Assembly: GCF_900105165.1 (NCBI RefSeq)
Contig: NZ_LT629740.1
Coordinates: forward strand, 620,001 to 684,000
Length of the DNA stretch: 64,000 nt
Origin: Mucilaginibacter mallensis
Lineage (GTDB): Bacteria > Bacteroidota > Bacteroidia > Sphingobacteriales > Sphingobacteriaceae
Direction of reading: 5' to 3'
The notes below the pieces were generated by a model. It ran no database searches. It saw only the letters and a program-made list of their open reading frames with translations, and was not told where the DNA came from. The stretch's first letter is position 1. Every line of letters starts with the position of its first letter. The position numbers were made by a program, and so were the translations under genes. This document shows, piece by piece, positions 25,766 to 35,618 of this stretch.

Positions 25766-27064
25766 TCATGAATTCCTCAAAATAGCAACGCCAAGCACGC
25801 CGGCTAAAAGTGATGCGCAGAGGATCCCGTATTTTGCCTGCTCAACCATTTCAGGATGGTCAAAGGCCAGTCCGGATATAAATAACGACATAGTGAAACC
25901 TACACCGGCCAGCAGGGCGACCCCGGCAATTTGTTTCCAGTTGGAGTTTTCAGGCAGTTGTGCGCCAAATTTTACTACCAGCCAGGTAGCCAGCAATACA
26001 CCAACAAACTTGCCTAATATTAGGCCCGCTACTATACCAATGCTCACCGGGTTAACCAGCGATGAGAAAAAGTTGCTGTTAATTTCAATACCGGCATTTG
26101 CCAAAGCAAAAAGTGGCATTACCACAAATGCTACCCATGGGTGGAGTGCATACTCAACCTTTTGTAGCGGGGTTTCAGCCTCAGTGCTTAGATTTTTTAT
26201 TTTCTCGATGATATAGTGTTGCTCCGGGGTCGATAGGGTACTATCGTTTGGCGCGGCTTCTTCAAAATCAGACACCAGCTTCGTTAGGTCTTTAGCATAT
26301 TTTTTTTCATCGATCCTGGTGCGTGCAGGGATAGTAAATGCCACCAATACACCGGCTATAGTAGCGTGTACACCCGATAGTAAAAATGCCACCCAAACCC
26401 CAAACCCAATTATTAAGTAAAAAAGGATACTTCGTACCCCTAACTTATTGCCAATGAGTAGTATAGTTAACAGGCAAATCCCTATGGTTATTAATGGAAG
26501 CGATATATGTGCGCTATAAAATATGGCTATTACCAATACCGCGCCCAGGTCATCGGCAACAGCTAAGGCTGATAAAAATACTTTTACAGACGGCGGTACA
26601 TGTTTACCGCCAAGTGAAAGCAGCGCCAGCGCAAAGGCAATATCGGTAGCCATCGGTATGCCCCAGCCATGTTCAGATGCCGTGCCTTTATTTATAAAAA
26701 AGTAAATAAGGGCAGGGAGCAGCATCCCGCCCAAAGCGGCAACCATGGGTAATGCGGCTTTTTTCATGGTTGACAGCTCGCCCGCCATAAATTCCCTTTT
26801 CAATTCAAGTCCGATCACAAAAAAGAATATGGCCATCAGGCCATCGTTTATCCAGTGGTGAAGAGGGTGGTCGAGCACATAATTGTCAAAGCCCATCGAA
26901 AAATGAATGTCCCATAGTGCATGGTACGAATGCTGAAAAGGCGAGTTAACCCATACAATGGCAGCTATAACACTTAAAAAAAGTACAATCCCGCTGGTAT
27001 GTTCCTGGTGGATGAACTTGCTTATAGGGGCAGTGATTTTTTCAATCGGAGTTTTTTGGCTCAT
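25766..27064 (-). CDS. nhaA: Na+/H+ antiporter NhaA
   Basis: A 432-residue inner-membrane protein with about twelve hydrophobic segments. The paired aspartates of the ion-binding site are present in LAVADDLGAVLVIAIF, and MATDIAFALALLSLGG matches the NhaA TM4 region. NhaA exchanges cytoplasmic Na+ or Li+ for external protons, giving salt and alkaline tolerance. The C-terminus is slightly longer than E. coli NhaA and an acidic cytoplasmic loop (near EEAAPNDSTLSTPEQHY) is inserted in the middle, which is common in Bacteroidetes homologues. It is a single gene, unrelated to the neighbouring sugar loci. Confidence 0.93.
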   Translation of the reverse strand: MSQKTPIEKITAPISKFIHQEHTSGIVLFLSVIAAIVWVNSPFQHSYHALWDIHFSMGFDNYVLDHPLHHWINDGLMAIFFFVIGLELKREFMAGELSTMKKAALPMVAALGGMLLPALIYFFINKGTASEHGWGIPMATDIAFALALLSLGGKHVPPSVKVFLSALAVADDLGAVLVIAIFYSAHISLPLITIGICLLTILLIGNKLGVRSILFYLIIGFGVWVAFLLSGVHATIAGVLVAFTIPARTRIDEKKYAKDLTKLVSDFEEAAPNDSTLSTPEQHYIIEKIKNLSTEAETPLQKVEYALHPWVAFVVMPLFALANAGIEINSNFFSSLVNPVSIGIVAGLILGKFVGVLLATWLVVKFGAQLPENSNWKQIAGVALLAGVGFTMSLFISGLAFDHPEMVEQAKYGILCASLLAGVLGVAILRNS

Positions 27065-27196
27065 TATGGTAGAATTTATGATCGGGTATTTGATGTGATA
27101 TAAAGATAAAATAATTGTCCTATTTGCAGCATCATGTATTTATTGAAAAAATGCTTCCCATACTATGTGGTCACATAAATAATATTAAAAAAGTTT

Positions 27197-27238
27197 TTGC
27201 AATCGATTGCAATTTTCAAGCTTTTTCTGATATTTACA
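27197..27238 (+). promoter_or_regulatory. LacI-type operator and promoter for the esterase/deacetylase operon
   Basis: A perfect 16-bp palindrome TTGCAATCGATTGCAA (27197-27212). Its TTG at 27207-27209 is 21 nt from TATTTACA (27231-27238), a weak match to the -7 box. It is 81 nt before the ATG at 27294. The core GCAATCGATTGC recurs upstream of the other xylan operons. Confidence 0.7.
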
Positions 27239-27293
27239 AAATGCCAGGCTTATTTCCGGCAAGATCAGGTAAATCACCAATTATAGAACTTTA

Positions 27294-29270
27294 ATGAAAG
27301 CAAGGCCCATCATTGTTATCGCTCTTTTGTTAACTATATTCTTTTCGGCACTTACAACGGCTTATGCCCAGGTACGCCTGCCTCAATTAATAAACGATGG
27401 GATGGTTTTGCAGCGCGATGCCAAAATTAAAATATGGGGATGGGCACAGCCGGGCGAAAAGATTACCATCAACTTTAATCATAGAAAATATACCACCACC
27501 ACAAAGCCAAATGGTGAATGGCAGGTTGAAAGCTCAGCAATGAAAAGCGGCGGCCCTTACACTATGGATATAAGCGCGAGCAACCATATCACTATAAATG
27601 ACATACTGATCGGCGATGTATGGTTTTGTTCAGGGCAATCGAACATGGTTTTGCCAATGGATAGGTTAACAGAGAGATATCCGGATGAAATTGCCGCTGC
27701 CAATTATCCGCAGATCAGGAACTTCTTTATTTCGACTATATCGGATGTAAGCAAAGTTCATGCTGATCTTCCACCCGGCAAATGGCTTGCCTGTAACCCT
27801 GAAAATGTGCTGCAGTTTGGCGCGGCTTCTTATTTTTTTGCAAAGCAGTTATATAATAAATACCATGTGCCTATTGGCATCATCAATTCCAGCGTTGGCG
27901 GTACACCCATACAAGCCTGGATAAGTGAAGATGGCATAAAAACAATCCCTGATTACAACCATCGCCTGGCAACAATAAAAGATACCGCGTTTGTAAATAA
28001 GGTTAATCAGCAGGCATTGCTGGCTAAACGCAATAAAAGCAAGTATATTAAGGTTACCGACCTGGGTTTAACCGGCCCTAAAACATGGTACGATACCACT
28101 TATAAACCCAAAGGCTGGAACCATTTCTGGCTACCCGGCTATTGGGCCGACCAAGGTGTGAGCGGGCTTAACGGGGTAGTATGGTTCAGAAAAGAAATTA
28201 ATGTGCCTACGGCGATGACAGGAAAACCCGCTAAAATTTACATGGGCCGCATTATTGATGCTGATAATTTATATGTGAACGGCGTACTTTGCGGTAATAC
28301 CACTTACCAATACCCACCGCGCAGGTATAAGCTGAGTGAAACTATATTAAAACCAGGCAAAAATATAATCACCATACAGGTAATAAATACCGCTGGCAAA
28401 GGTGGTTTTGTGCCGGACAAAGCCTATTATTTAGCCGTAGGAAAAGATACGATCGATCTTCGCGGCGACTGGCAGTATAAGGTTGGGCAGGTGTATACTC
28501 CCGGAAGTAATGGTTCTTCGGATTATGCTTTTTCAGCGCAAAATGAACCAACAGGTTTATACAATACCATGGTTGCCCCGGCTATAAACTATGCCATAAA
28601 AGGTATCGTATGGTATCAGGGCGAAACAAATGCTAATAAATCCCAAGAGTACAATTTGTTATTAACAACGCTGATTGCCGACTGGCGCAGCAAATGGCAG
28701 CAGCCAAATCTGCCTTTTATCTATGCGCAATTGCCCAATTTTATGGAAGTAAAATATTCGCCCACAGAAAGCCAGTGGGCCGAGCTCAGGCAACAGCAGT
28801 TGGAAGCGATATCAATATCAAACACGGCTATGGCTGTTACTATTGGTGCCGGTGAATGGAATGATATTCACCCGCTCAACAAAAAAGTTGTAGGTGAAAG
28901 GCTGGCCTTGGGTGCCGAAAAGATAGCTTATCACGATCTGTCAGTAATAGCATCCGGGCCGATTTATCAATTGGCAAGCATTGATGGGAACCGGATTGTT
29001 CTAACATTCAGTGATATTGGCGGCGGGCTCATCGCCAAAGATGATACCACGCTTTCGCAATTTGCAATAGCCGGTGCCGACCATAAGTTTTATTGGGCCC
29101 ATGCCGCTATCGAAAATAATAAAGTTGTAGTTTGGAGCAGCGATGTCACTGATCCTTTGTATGTTCGTTACGCATGGCAGGATAATCCTGAGGGAGCAAA
29201 TCTATACAACAAAGAGGGCCTGCCTGCATCGCCATTTACTACTGAACCCAATAAAATAGTCATAAAATGA
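27294..29270 (+). CDS. Sialate O-acetylesterase-like carbohydrate esterase (SGNH/SASA)
   Basis: A 658-residue exported protein with a signal peptide ending near AYAQ. The esterase domain carries the serine block VWFCSGQSNMVLPMD and the Asp-x-x-His block NDIHPLNKKVVGERL, the SASA-family catalytic pieces. A beta-sandwich like the GH2 sugar-binding domain is inserted in the middle (KPAKIYMGRIIDADNLYVNG). Members in xylan loci act as acetyl-xylan esterases; that role here is inferred from the operator and the neighbours. It overlaps the following deacetylase gene by 4 nt. Confidence 0.82.
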   Translation: MKARPIIVIALLLTIFFSALTTAYAQVRLPQLINDGMVLQRDAKIKIWGWAQPGEKITINFNHRKYTTTTKPNGEWQVESSAMKSGGPYTMDISASNHITINDILIGDVWFCSGQSNMVLPMDRLTERYPDEIAAANYPQIRNFFISTISDVSKVHADLPPGKWLACNPENVLQFGAASYFFAKQLYNKYHVPIGIINSSVGGTPIQAWISEDGIKTIPDYNHRLATIKDTAFVNKVNQQALLAKRNKSKYIKVTDLGLTGPKTWYDTTYKPKGWNHFWLPGYWADQGVSGLNGVVWFRKEINVPTAMTGKPAKIYMGRIIDADNLYVNGVLCGNTTYQYPPRRYKLSETILKPGKNIITIQVINTAGKGGFVPDKAYYLAVGKDTIDLRGDWQYKVGQVYTPGSNGSSDYAFSAQNEPTGLYNTMVAPAINYAIKGIVWYQGETNANKSQEYNLLLTTLIADWRSKWQQPNLPFIYAQLPNFMEVKYSPTESQWAELRQQQLEAISISNTAMAVTIGAGEWNDIHPLNKKVVGERLALGAEKIAYHDLSVIASGPIYQLASIDGNRIVLTFSDIGGGLIAKDDTTLSQFAIAGADHKFYWAHAAIENNKVVVWSSDVTDPLYVRYAWQDNPEGANLYNKEGLPASPFTTEPNKIVIK

Positions 29271-30055
29271 AGATCAACATCATCGTATTTTTCCTGTTAT
29301 TACTATCGGCCCAAATAGTTAAGGCGCAGGATTCAACTTTATGGAACCATAAACAATGCGCCGTGGTGCTTACTTATGATGACGCGATAGATGTTGACCT
29401 GGATAATGTACTGCCGGTCTTGGATTCCCTTAAACTCAGGGCTACATTTTATCTCATCGGTTCATCGCCGGTAGTGAATAAAAGAATTAATGAGTGGCGC
29501 AAAGCAGCGAAAGAAGGAAATGAATTAGGCAACCACTCGCTTTATCACCCCTGCGATGGCAGCCTGCCCGGCCGTAGTTTTGTTACGCCCGATAACGACC
29601 TGAGCAAGTACACCGTTTACCGGGCCGTAAGCGAAATAAGAACCAATAACACCCTGCTCAAAGCAATTGATGGTAAGGATATCAGAACATTTGCCTACCC
29701 CTGCGGAGATCTGAAAATTGGTGATGTGTATTTTTATAATCAGCTCAAAAATGATTTCGCCGGAGCGCGAGGCGTTAGTCCGGGCCTGCAAACTGCAAAG
29801 CAGGTTGATCTAACCAATATTGATTGCTATGGCATCAATGGGCAATCGGCAGATTATATGATCGACCTGGTTAAAAAAGCTATGCAAACGCATACGCTTT
29901 TAGTATTTCTTTTCCACGGAGTTGGCGGCGGTCATAGTATTAATGTCGACTTGAAAGCGCATAGTGAACTGCTGCATTTTCTTAAACAAAATGAAGGCAA
30001 AATCTGGGTAGCCCCAATGGTTGATGTTGCAGAGTACATCAAGAAAAACCAGTAA
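29267..30055 (+). CDS. Polysaccharide deacetylase (CE4, NodB-like)
   Basis: A 262-residue secreted protein with a signal peptide ending near VKAQ. The NodB motifs are visible: TYDDAIDVDLDN (motif 1, Asp-Asp, with Ala in place of the usual Gly), NHSLYHP (metal-binding His-x3-His), RTFAYPCGD (motif 3) and LVFLFHGVGGG (motif 5 histidine). CE4 enzymes remove N- or O-acetyl groups from polysaccharides. As second gene of the esterase operon it probably removes acetyl groups from xylan. It ends 17 nt from the convergent LacI gene. Confidence 0.83.
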   Translation: MKINIIVFFLLLLSAQIVKAQDSTLWNHKQCAVVLTYDDAIDVDLDNVLPVLDSLKLRATFYLIGSSPVVNKRINEWRKAAKEGNELGNHSLYHPCDGSLPGRSFVTPDNDLSKYTVYRAVSEIRTNNTLLKAIDGKDIRTFAYPCGDLKIGDVYFYNQLKNDFAGARGVSPGLQTAKQVDLTNIDCYGINGQSADYMIDLVKKAMQTHTLLVFLFHGVGGGHSINVDLKAHSELLHFLKQNEGKIWVAPMVDVAEYIKKNQ

Positions 30056-30072
30056 CAACTATGGTTTTTTGC

Positions 30073-31113
30073 CTATTTCGTTTCTGTTGATTTTTTACTG
30101 GTTGATGAACGGATAATGAGGTTTGGCTTAATGCTGATGGTTTTTGGCTGAATGGCTATCTCCTTGATATTCATCTCTTCAAAATATAAATTCGCTATCG
30201 TTTTCCCCATAAAAAAACTGTATTGATCTATGGTGGTAATAGATGGGCTGGTGATCTCTGTAAAAGCCTCGTTGGAGTAACCGCAGATGCCCAATTGTTC
30301 AGGAACCTTAAAGCCGATATCTGTAGCTACCTCTAAAACGCCCAATGCCGAAAAATCCGAAGTAGAAGCAAAAACCGCGTCAGGCGGATTGGAAAGACTG
30401 AGCAATTTGCGTGTGGCTTTTGCACCAAGCTCTTTTGTCCATGCATTTTTAACGATCAACTCATGAATAACCGGCAAATTATACTTTTTTAGAGCGGCCA
30501 GGTACCCTGCTTTGCGCTGCTTGAATATGCTTAAATGCTGCGGGCCTTCCAACAGCGCTATCCTGCCATATCCCTGCTCAATCATGTGCGATACTGCTTC
30601 AAGCGATGCCTGCTCATTATCATTAATAACCTTTAATGTTTCCAGTTCATCCACCACACGGTCGAATTGTATAAGCTGGATCCCATGATCTATCACATTT
30701 TTTAAATGCTGGTAATCGTGGCCATCGGCCGAGATGGAGATCACAATACAATCAACCTGCTGGTTTATAAGTGTATTTATACATTTAACTTCCTTTTCAT
30801 GTTCCTCGTTTGATTGGCAGATCACCAGGTTATAGTCCTTTTCATAAGTTGCCTCTTCAATACCGGCAATTATGTTGGAGAAAAAATTCTGGTTGATCCG
30901 CGGAACTACTATTCCAATTGTTTTGGAATGACCGTTACGCAGGTTGGTGGCTAATATATTCCGTTTATAGTTGAGCTCGGCAGCTGTTTTTAGTACCAGC
31001 GCCCTTGTTTTTTCGCTTACGTAATTACTATTGTTTAAGGCTCTTGATACGCACGAAGCGGTTAGATTAAGCTTTTCAGCTATATCATAAATGGTTGTTC
31101 TTTTCTTTCTCAT
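30073..31113 (-). CDS. LacI-family transcriptional regulator 1
   Basis: The start is set at ATG 31113, giving MRKKRTTIYDIAEKLNL; a 15-codon upstream extension to 31158 runs through a palindromic operator and is rejected. The 346-residue product has a LacI helix-turn-helix (TIYDIAEKLNLTASCVSRAL, with Cys in the recognition helix), a hinge region (NGHSKTIGIVVPRINQ) and a periplasmic-binding-protein-like sugar-binding domain. An operator palindrome lies at 31145-31156, just upstream, so it probably regulates itself and the divergent xylA operon. The inducer is probably a xylose-type sugar, inferred from the targets. Confidence 0.88.
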   Translation of the reverse strand: MRKKRTTIYDIAEKLNLTASCVSRALNNSNYVSEKTRALVLKTAAELNYKRNILATNLRNGHSKTIGIVVPRINQNFFSNIIAGIEEATYEKDYNLVICQSNEEHEKEVKCINTLINQQVDCIVISISADGHDYQHLKNVIDHGIQLIQFDRVVDELETLKVINDNEQASLEAVSHMIEQGYGRIALLEGPQHLSIFKQRKAGYLAALKKYNLPVIHELIVKNAWTKELGAKATRKLLSLSNPPDAVFASTSDFSALGVLEVATDIGFKVPEQLGICGYSNEAFTEITSPSITTIDQYSFFMGKTIANLYFEEMNIKEIAIQPKTISIKPNLIIRSSTSKKSTETK

Positions 31114-31144
31114 GTAGGTTTCGAGTAAAAATAAAAAAATATCA

Positions 31145-31156
31145 GCAATCGATTGC
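31145..31156 (-). promoter_or_regulatory. LacI-type operator upstream of regulator 1
   Basis: A perfect palindrome GCAATCGATTGC, 32 nt before the LacI start at 31113. It lies in the divergent gap with xylA, which holds a second site at 31368-31379. Confidence 0.65.
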
Positions 31157-31367
31157 ATATATTAAAAAATTTAAATTACTTTCGTTAAATCCTTTGCCAA
31201 TTATAATTAAGGAAGACAGTACAGCTATCAGCTATAAAATGCTAGTAAAAGAAATTGATAGGAGTGTTTCGACTGGAAAAGATCATCATTTTTCATGTTT
31301 GATGCCTTTATCGGGTAGTTTTATTACCATAAGATTTTATGGAAACGCATTTTTTTTGAGTTTAAAA

Positions 31368-31407
31368 ACAATCGATTGTCGATTATTGAGGGCAAAGCTT
31401 ATTTAGC
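31368..31407 (+). promoter_or_regulatory. LacI-type operator and promoter for xylA
   Basis: The palindrome ACAATCGATTGT (31368-31379) has TTG at 31376-31378. A weak -7-like TATTTAGC lies 21 nt downstream (31400-31407), about 50 nt before the xylA ATG. The rest of the 343-nt divergent gap is AT-rich without visible genes. Confidence 0.6.
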
Positions 31408-31456
31408 TATCAATTAAGAAAAAAAAATCTATAATAAAAAAACAATAATTACAGCA

Positions 31457-32788
31457 ATGGGAAGCATAATAACAGGAGACAAAGAATTTTTCAAGGGTAT
31501 AGGTCAGGTAAAATACGAGGGTGCGCAATCGACTAATCCCTTAGCCTTTAAATGGTATGATGAGAACAAAGTAGTGGCCGGAAAAACCATGAAGGACCAT
31601 TTACGCTTTGCCTGCGCCTACTGGCACTCCTTTGTAGGTAACGGTGCCGATCCTTTTGGTGAACCCACCCACATCTTTGCCTGGGATGCAAAAACAGATG
31701 CCGTAGAACGTGCCAAAGATAAAATGGATGCCGCCTTTGAATTCATCACCAAAATGAATCTGGGATACTACTGTTTCCACGATGTGGATGTAGTGGATTA
31801 CACCAATGATGTAAAAGAAAACGACCGCCGTTTACAAGCTTTGGTAGACTATGCTAAACAAAAGCAAGCCGCCAGCGGTGTAAAGCTGCTTTGGGGAACA
31901 GCCAACCTGTTCAGCAACCGTAGGTATATGAACGGTGCCTCCACCAACCCGGATTTCCATGTTTTGAGCCATGCTGCAGCACAGGTAAAAGCAGCACTGG
32001 ATGCTACCATTGCCTTAGGTGGTGAGAACTATGTATTTTGGGGTGGCAGAGAAGGCTATATGTCCTTACTAAATACCGACATGAAACGCGAGCAGGAACA
32101 TTTCGCCAAATTCCTGCATACGGCAAAAGACTATGCCCGCAAGCAAGGCTTTAAAGGCAATTTCTTTATCGAGCCAAAACCATGCGAACCCACCAAACAC
32201 CAGTATGATTATGATGCAGCCACCGTATTAGGCTTTTTGCAGAAATACGACCTGCTGAATGATTTTAAACTGAACCTGGAAGTAAACCACGCTACCCTGG
32301 CGGGCCATACCTTTCAGCATGAGTTGCAGGTAGCTGTTGATGCAGGAATCCTGGGTTCAATTGATGCCAACCGTGGTGATAACCAGAACGGCTGGGATAC
32401 CGACCAGTTCCCGAATGATATCAATGAAGTGACCGAGGGCATGCTGATCATCCTGGAAGCCGGTGGCTTTGGTGGCGGCGGTATAAACTTTGATGCCAAG
32501 ATCCGAAGAAACTCAACCGATCCTGAGGATCTGTTTTATGCCCACATTGGTGGTATGGATGTTTTTGCAAGGGCGCTAATCACTGCGGATAATATCCTGC
32601 AAAAATCAGACTACAAAAAACTGCGTAAGGACCGTTATGCTTCCTACGACAGCGGCAGCGGTAAAGACTTTGAGAACGGTAAACTTACCCTTGAAGACCT
32701 GCGCCAGTATGCTATTGACAATGGCGAACCTAAAGCTATCAGTGGCAAACAGGAATATTATGAGAATATCATTAATAGTTTTATATAA
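31457..32788 (+). CDS. xylA: Xylose isomerase
   Basis: A 443-residue cytoplasmic enzyme that converts D-xylose to D-xylulose. It matches the long (class II) family along its length: [28 protein letters not shown] with the catalytic histidine, [34 protein letters not shown] and [15 protein letters not shown] with metal ligands. It is followed after 73 nt by a sodium/sugar symporter gene. The normal partner xylulokinase gene is not in this window. A LacI operator overlaps its promoter. Confidence 0.95.
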   Translation: MGSIITGDKEFFKGIGQVKYEGAQSTNPLAFKWYDENKVVAGKTMKDHLRFACAYWHSFVGNGADPFGEPTHIFAWDAKTDAVERAKDKMDAAFEFITKMNLGYYCFHDVDVVDYTNDVKENDRRLQALVDYAKQKQAASGVKLLWGTANLFSNRRYMNGASTNPDFHVLSHAAAQVKAALDATIALGGENYVFWGGREGYMSLLNTDMKREQEHFAKFLHTAKDYARKQGFKGNFFIEPKPCEPTKHQYDYDAATVLGFLQKYDLLNDFKLNLEVNHATLAGHTFQHELQVAVDAGILGSIDANRGDNQNGWDTDQFPNDINEVTEGMLIILEAGGFGGGGINFDAKIRRNSTDPEDLFYAHIGGMDVFARALITADNILQKSDYKKLRKDRYASYDSGSGKDFENGKLTLEDLRQYAIDNGEPKAISGKQEYYENIINSFI

Positions 32789-32861
32789 AAACCTATTTTA
32801 GGCGGCTGATATAACCAATCAGTCGCCCTTTAACCAATTTAAACCAAGAAAGAACCAAAAC

Positions 32862-34535
32862 ATGAATTCACTCAGTACGCGCGATTACATAGTATTTTTA
32901 ATATATTTTGTAATCGTGGCCTCCTACGGCTTATGGGTATACCGCAGGAAAAAACAAGCAACCACATCAACAAAAGATTATTTTTTAGCTGAAGGGTCGT
33001 TGACCTGGTGGGCTATCGGCGCGTCATTAATTGCCTCCAATATATCGGCAGAGCAGTTTGTGGCCATGAGCGGTAACGGTTTTACCATGGGCCTGGCCAT
33101 ATCAACCTATGAGTGGATGGCTGCACTTACGCTGATCATCGTAGCCGTATTTTTCATCCCTGTTTATCTTAAAAATAAGATCTTCACCATGCCGCAGTTC
33201 CTGCATCAGCGGTATAACAGTACGGTAGCCATGATTATGGCGGTATTTTGGTTGTTGTTGTATGTGATCGTGAATTTAACATCTATCCTTTACCTTGGCG
33301 CTATTGCTATACATGGTATATCAGGTGTTGATTTTAGCGTATGTATTGGTTTACTGGCCTTATTTGCCGTTATTATCACACTGGGTGGTATGAAGGTAAT
33401 CGGCTATACCGATGTTATCCAGGTGTTCTTTTTAATATTGGGTGGTTTAGTAACTACCTATATAGCGGTTACCGCCGTAGCGGCTCATTACGGAAAAACC
33501 GGTATAACAGAGGGTTTATCATTATTATACCATCAGGCCAACGACCACTTCCACATGATCCTTAAAAAAGATAACCCAAGCTACGGCGATCTGCCGGGCC
33601 TGACCGTTTTAATTGGTGGTATGTGGATAGTGAATTTAAATTACTGGGGATGTAACCAGTACATTACCCAAAGGGCTTTAGGTGCTAACTTAAAAACAGC
33701 TCGTGGCGGTATTTTATTCGCTGCATTTCTTAAGCTTTTAATGCCCTTAATAGTGGTATTGCCGGGTATAGCGGCGTATGTATTGTACAAACAAAACGTG
33801 TTTGATGCGCTTAATACCGCCAGCATTACCAGTAACCACGATAATGCTTACCCTGTATTGTTGAACCTGTTGCCTACTGGTATTAAAGGTTTATCTTTTG
33901 CAGCTTTAACAGCCGCGGTTGTTGCTTCACTGGCCGGTAAAGCCAATAGTATTGCAACCATTTTTACATTAGATATCTATAAAAAGAAGATCAATCCTGA
34001 AGCTACCGACAAAAAACTGGTAACGGTTGGAAAGATCACTGTAGTTGTAGCCATGATATTGGGTGTGGTTATTTCTCCTTTTTTAGGTATTGATAAAAAG
34101 GGCGGCTTTCAGTTTATACAGGAGTATACCGGCTTTGTGTCACCGGGTATTTTTGCCATGTTCATATTGGGCTTCTTCTGGAAAAAGGCATCTTCAAATG
34201 CGGCCTTATTTGCGACCATTGGCGGTTTCGCCTTCTCGGTATTCTTTAAGTTTTTACCAAAAATTGCCGATCTTTCATTCCTGGCGCCAACTGGTTTCTC
34301 ATTTAAGAACGCGGATAGCGGCCTTTATGAAATTCCGTTCCTCGACAGGATGGGCTTTGTTTTTGTGATCTGTATCATCGGTATGATCATCATCAGCTTA
34401 GCCGATTATGCGAAGGGTAAAAAGACCAACGGCCTGGAGATCGACGCAAAAATGTTTAAAACATCCAACTCGTTTGCAGTGGGTGCACTTATAGTTTGCG
34501 GCATATTGGTTGCACTATATTCATTCTTCTGGTAA
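32862..34535 (+). CDS. Sodium/solute symporter (SSS/SGLT family), probably xylose or a related sugar
   Basis: A 557-residue inner-membrane protein with about 13-14 membrane segments. The SSS pattern is visible in TWWAIGASLIASNISAEQFVAMSG near the N-terminus and in GIKGLSFAALTAAVVASLAGKANS, which matches the sodium-symporter signature region. Close relatives transport sugars with Na+. Sugar identity is inferred from the operon with xylA. It ends before a repeat and a terminator. Confidence 0.87.
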   Translation: MNSLSTRDYIVFLIYFVIVASYGLWVYRRKKQATTSTKDYFLAEGSLTWWAIGASLIASNISAEQFVAMSGNGFTMGLAISTYEWMAALTLIIVAVFFIPVYLKNKIFTMPQFLHQRYNSTVAMIMAVFWLLLYVIVNLTSILYLGAIAIHGISGVDFSVCIGLLALFAVIITLGGMKVIGYTDVIQVFFLILGGLVTTYIAVTAVAAHYGKTGITEGLSLLYHQANDHFHMILKKDNPSYGDLPGLTVLIGGMWIVNLNYWGCNQYITQRALGANLKTARGGILFAAFLKLLMPLIVVLPGIAAYVLYKQNVFDALNTASITSNHDNAYPVLLNLLPTGIKGLSFAALTAAVVASLAGKANSIATIFTLDIYKKKINPEATDKKLVTVGKITVVVAMILGVVISPFLGIDKKGGFQFIQEYTGFVSPGIFAMFILGFFWKKASSNAALFATIGGFAFSVFFKFLPKIADLSFLAPTGFSFKNADSGLYEIPFLDRMGFVFVICIIGMIIISLADYAKGKKTNGLEIDAKMFKTSNSFAVGALIVCGILVALYSFFW

Positions 34536-34569
34536 CAGAATACTTGTTCATAAGATAAAAAAGCGTGGA

Positions 34570-34682
34570 CAATGTGCGATTCCCTCCCTTGGAGGGTGGA
34601 GGGAGGGGTTTCTGTTACTTTTATGACGAATAAACCCCTCCCTGCCATTTCAAATCCAGCCGCACCCCTCCCACGGGAGGGA
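34570..34682. repeat. GC-rich palindromic intergenic repeat, family A copy 1
   Basis: The left arm has ATTCCCTCCCTTGGAGGG, the right arm CCCTCCCACGGGAGGGAAT, with AGGGAGGGGTTTCTG and AAACCCCTCCCTGCC inside. The copy at 53470-53576 is the same element in the opposite orientation. It lies between the symporter stop and the 34732 terminator. Confidence 0.7.
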
Positions 34683-34731
34683 ATTTATCTGAAAACAATT
34701 CTGATGTACAGATAACAGAAATAAAACCAAT

Positions 34732-34769
34732 AAAAAAGCGGGTGAGTACAATACTCACCCGCTTTTTTT
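34732..34769. terminator. Strong bidirectional intrinsic terminator
   Basis: AAAAAAGCGGGTGAGTA and TACTCACCCGCTTTTTT form a 17-bp stem with a 3-4 nt loop and U-tracts in both directions. It ends the xylA-symporter transcript and anything leftward from the small ORF at 34866. Confidence 0.9.
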
Positions 34770-34866
34770 ATGTATCAATATCGCAGTTGGGACAACTAAG
34801 AAATTCAAACTGTTTTTCTTCTTTTAACATCTCCAGTAACCATTCTCTTTTTTCAGTATCACTCAT
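34768..34866 (-). CDS. Very small ORF (32 aa) with a CPNC motif
   Basis: The ORF starts at ATG 34866 and ends at 34768, abutting the terminator. The product is MSDTEKREWLLEMLKEEK followed by QFEFLSCPNCDIDT. It has a helical acidic/basic N-terminus and a Cys-Pro-x-Cys metal-binding-like pair. Its last codons lie in a 23-bp sequence repeated in inverted orientation at 36163-36185. No family is recognised; it may be real or a remnant of a larger gene. Confidence 0.3.
   Translation of the reverse strand: MSDTEKREWLLEMLKEEKQFEFLSCPNCDIDT
34773..34795. repeat. Left arm of a 23-bp perfect inverted repeat
   Basis: Bases 34773-34795 are the exact reverse complement of 36163-36185. The pair bounds a 1.4-kb AT-rich segment with two unknown genes. 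The sequence does not extend beyond 23 bp on either side. Confidence 0.85.
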
Positions 34867-34907
34867 TATAGTATCTTTACTATAAATACCTTAAACCTTA
34901 AAATAAG

Positions 34908-35594
34908 ATGGAGTTTATTCAAATACCTTTACCAGATTTTAGTTTTGATGAGATAGCAAAAGAAAAAGCAAAGTCTATTATTCAACATGTATTGCATCAA
35001 AGTAGCTTAATGCAGTATTTCACTGGCAGTAATCTCGGATTAAAAGACAGACTGGAAATCCAAGTTTCTGAGCTATATGAAGATTATGAAAGATTAATAT
35101 GTATTGTAGAGCTATTGAATTTTCTAGTAAAAGAAGAAAGTATACTCAAAAACAACATTAGCTTTAACACAAGAGACCCATCCCAAATAGCTACAGGATT
35201 TAATAAAATCAGGTACGTACTTTATTCATTAGCTAAGAAAAGTGCCAACTACACCTTTGATAAAAACACCTTCTCACTTGAAGAAATAGCAGATATAAAC
35301 TCAAAAATTGACAATATTACATATACCCTAACAAAATTAGAAGCTGGGCAAGAGGTAATATTTAACGAGTTTGAAGAAATTAAATCTCATATCAGTAGTG
35401 AATTTGAAGCATTAAAAAGTTTACCTGTATTGGGTAAAAAAACATTTTATGAATTGATGTTTGGGAAAATTGCAACATTCACTGGCGACAAAATAGCAGA
35501 CGAAATTTTCAAAATATTGACCCCACAAATAATTGCCTTGTTAACATTACAAGCACCGCATCTTGTGGAGGGATTTCAGAAGTTAATCAAGTAG
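34908..35594 (+). CDS. Hypothetical protein, coiled-coil with hydrophobic C-terminus
   Basis: A 228-residue protein that I do not recognise. Residues about 125-175 (EEIADINSKIDNITYTLTKL and onward) are predicted coiled coil. The last 40 residues include a hydrophobic stretch (ILTPQIIALLTLQAPHLV) that could be amphipathic or membrane-associated. There is no signal peptide. Codon use is strongly AT-biased (many AGA, ATA and AAT codons), unlike the flanking xylan genes, suggesting transfer. It is the first of two genes inside an inverted-repeat-bounded segment and precedes the next by 24 nt. Confidence 0.65.
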   Translation: MEFIQIPLPDFSFDEIAKEKAKSIIQHVLHQSSLMQYFTGSNLGLKDRLEIQVSELYEDYERLICIVELLNFLVKEESILKNNISFNTRDPSQIATGFNKIRYVLYSLAKKSANYTFDKNTFSLEEIADINSKIDNITYTLTKLEAGQEVIFNEFEEIKSHISSEFEALKSLPVLGKKTFYELMFGKIATFTGDKIADEIFKILTPQIIALLTLQAPHLVEGFQKLIK

Positions 35595-35618
35595 CTTAAA
35601 TTATGAAAGGACATTTTA

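Noticed and set aside
31114..31158. N-terminal extension of LacI regulator 1 (start at 31158)
   Set aside because: It is encoded by the operator palindrome and an AT tract; LacI proteins begin close to the helix-turn-helix, as with the ATG at 31113.
31095..31406. + strand ORF of 103 codons in the LacI-xylA gap
   Set aside because: It covers the start of the LacI gene and both operator sites and its composition is not protein-like.
34406..34648. - strand ORF across the symporter end and family A repeat
   Set aside because: Its first part is encoded by the GC-rich repeat and the rest is antisense to a real gene.
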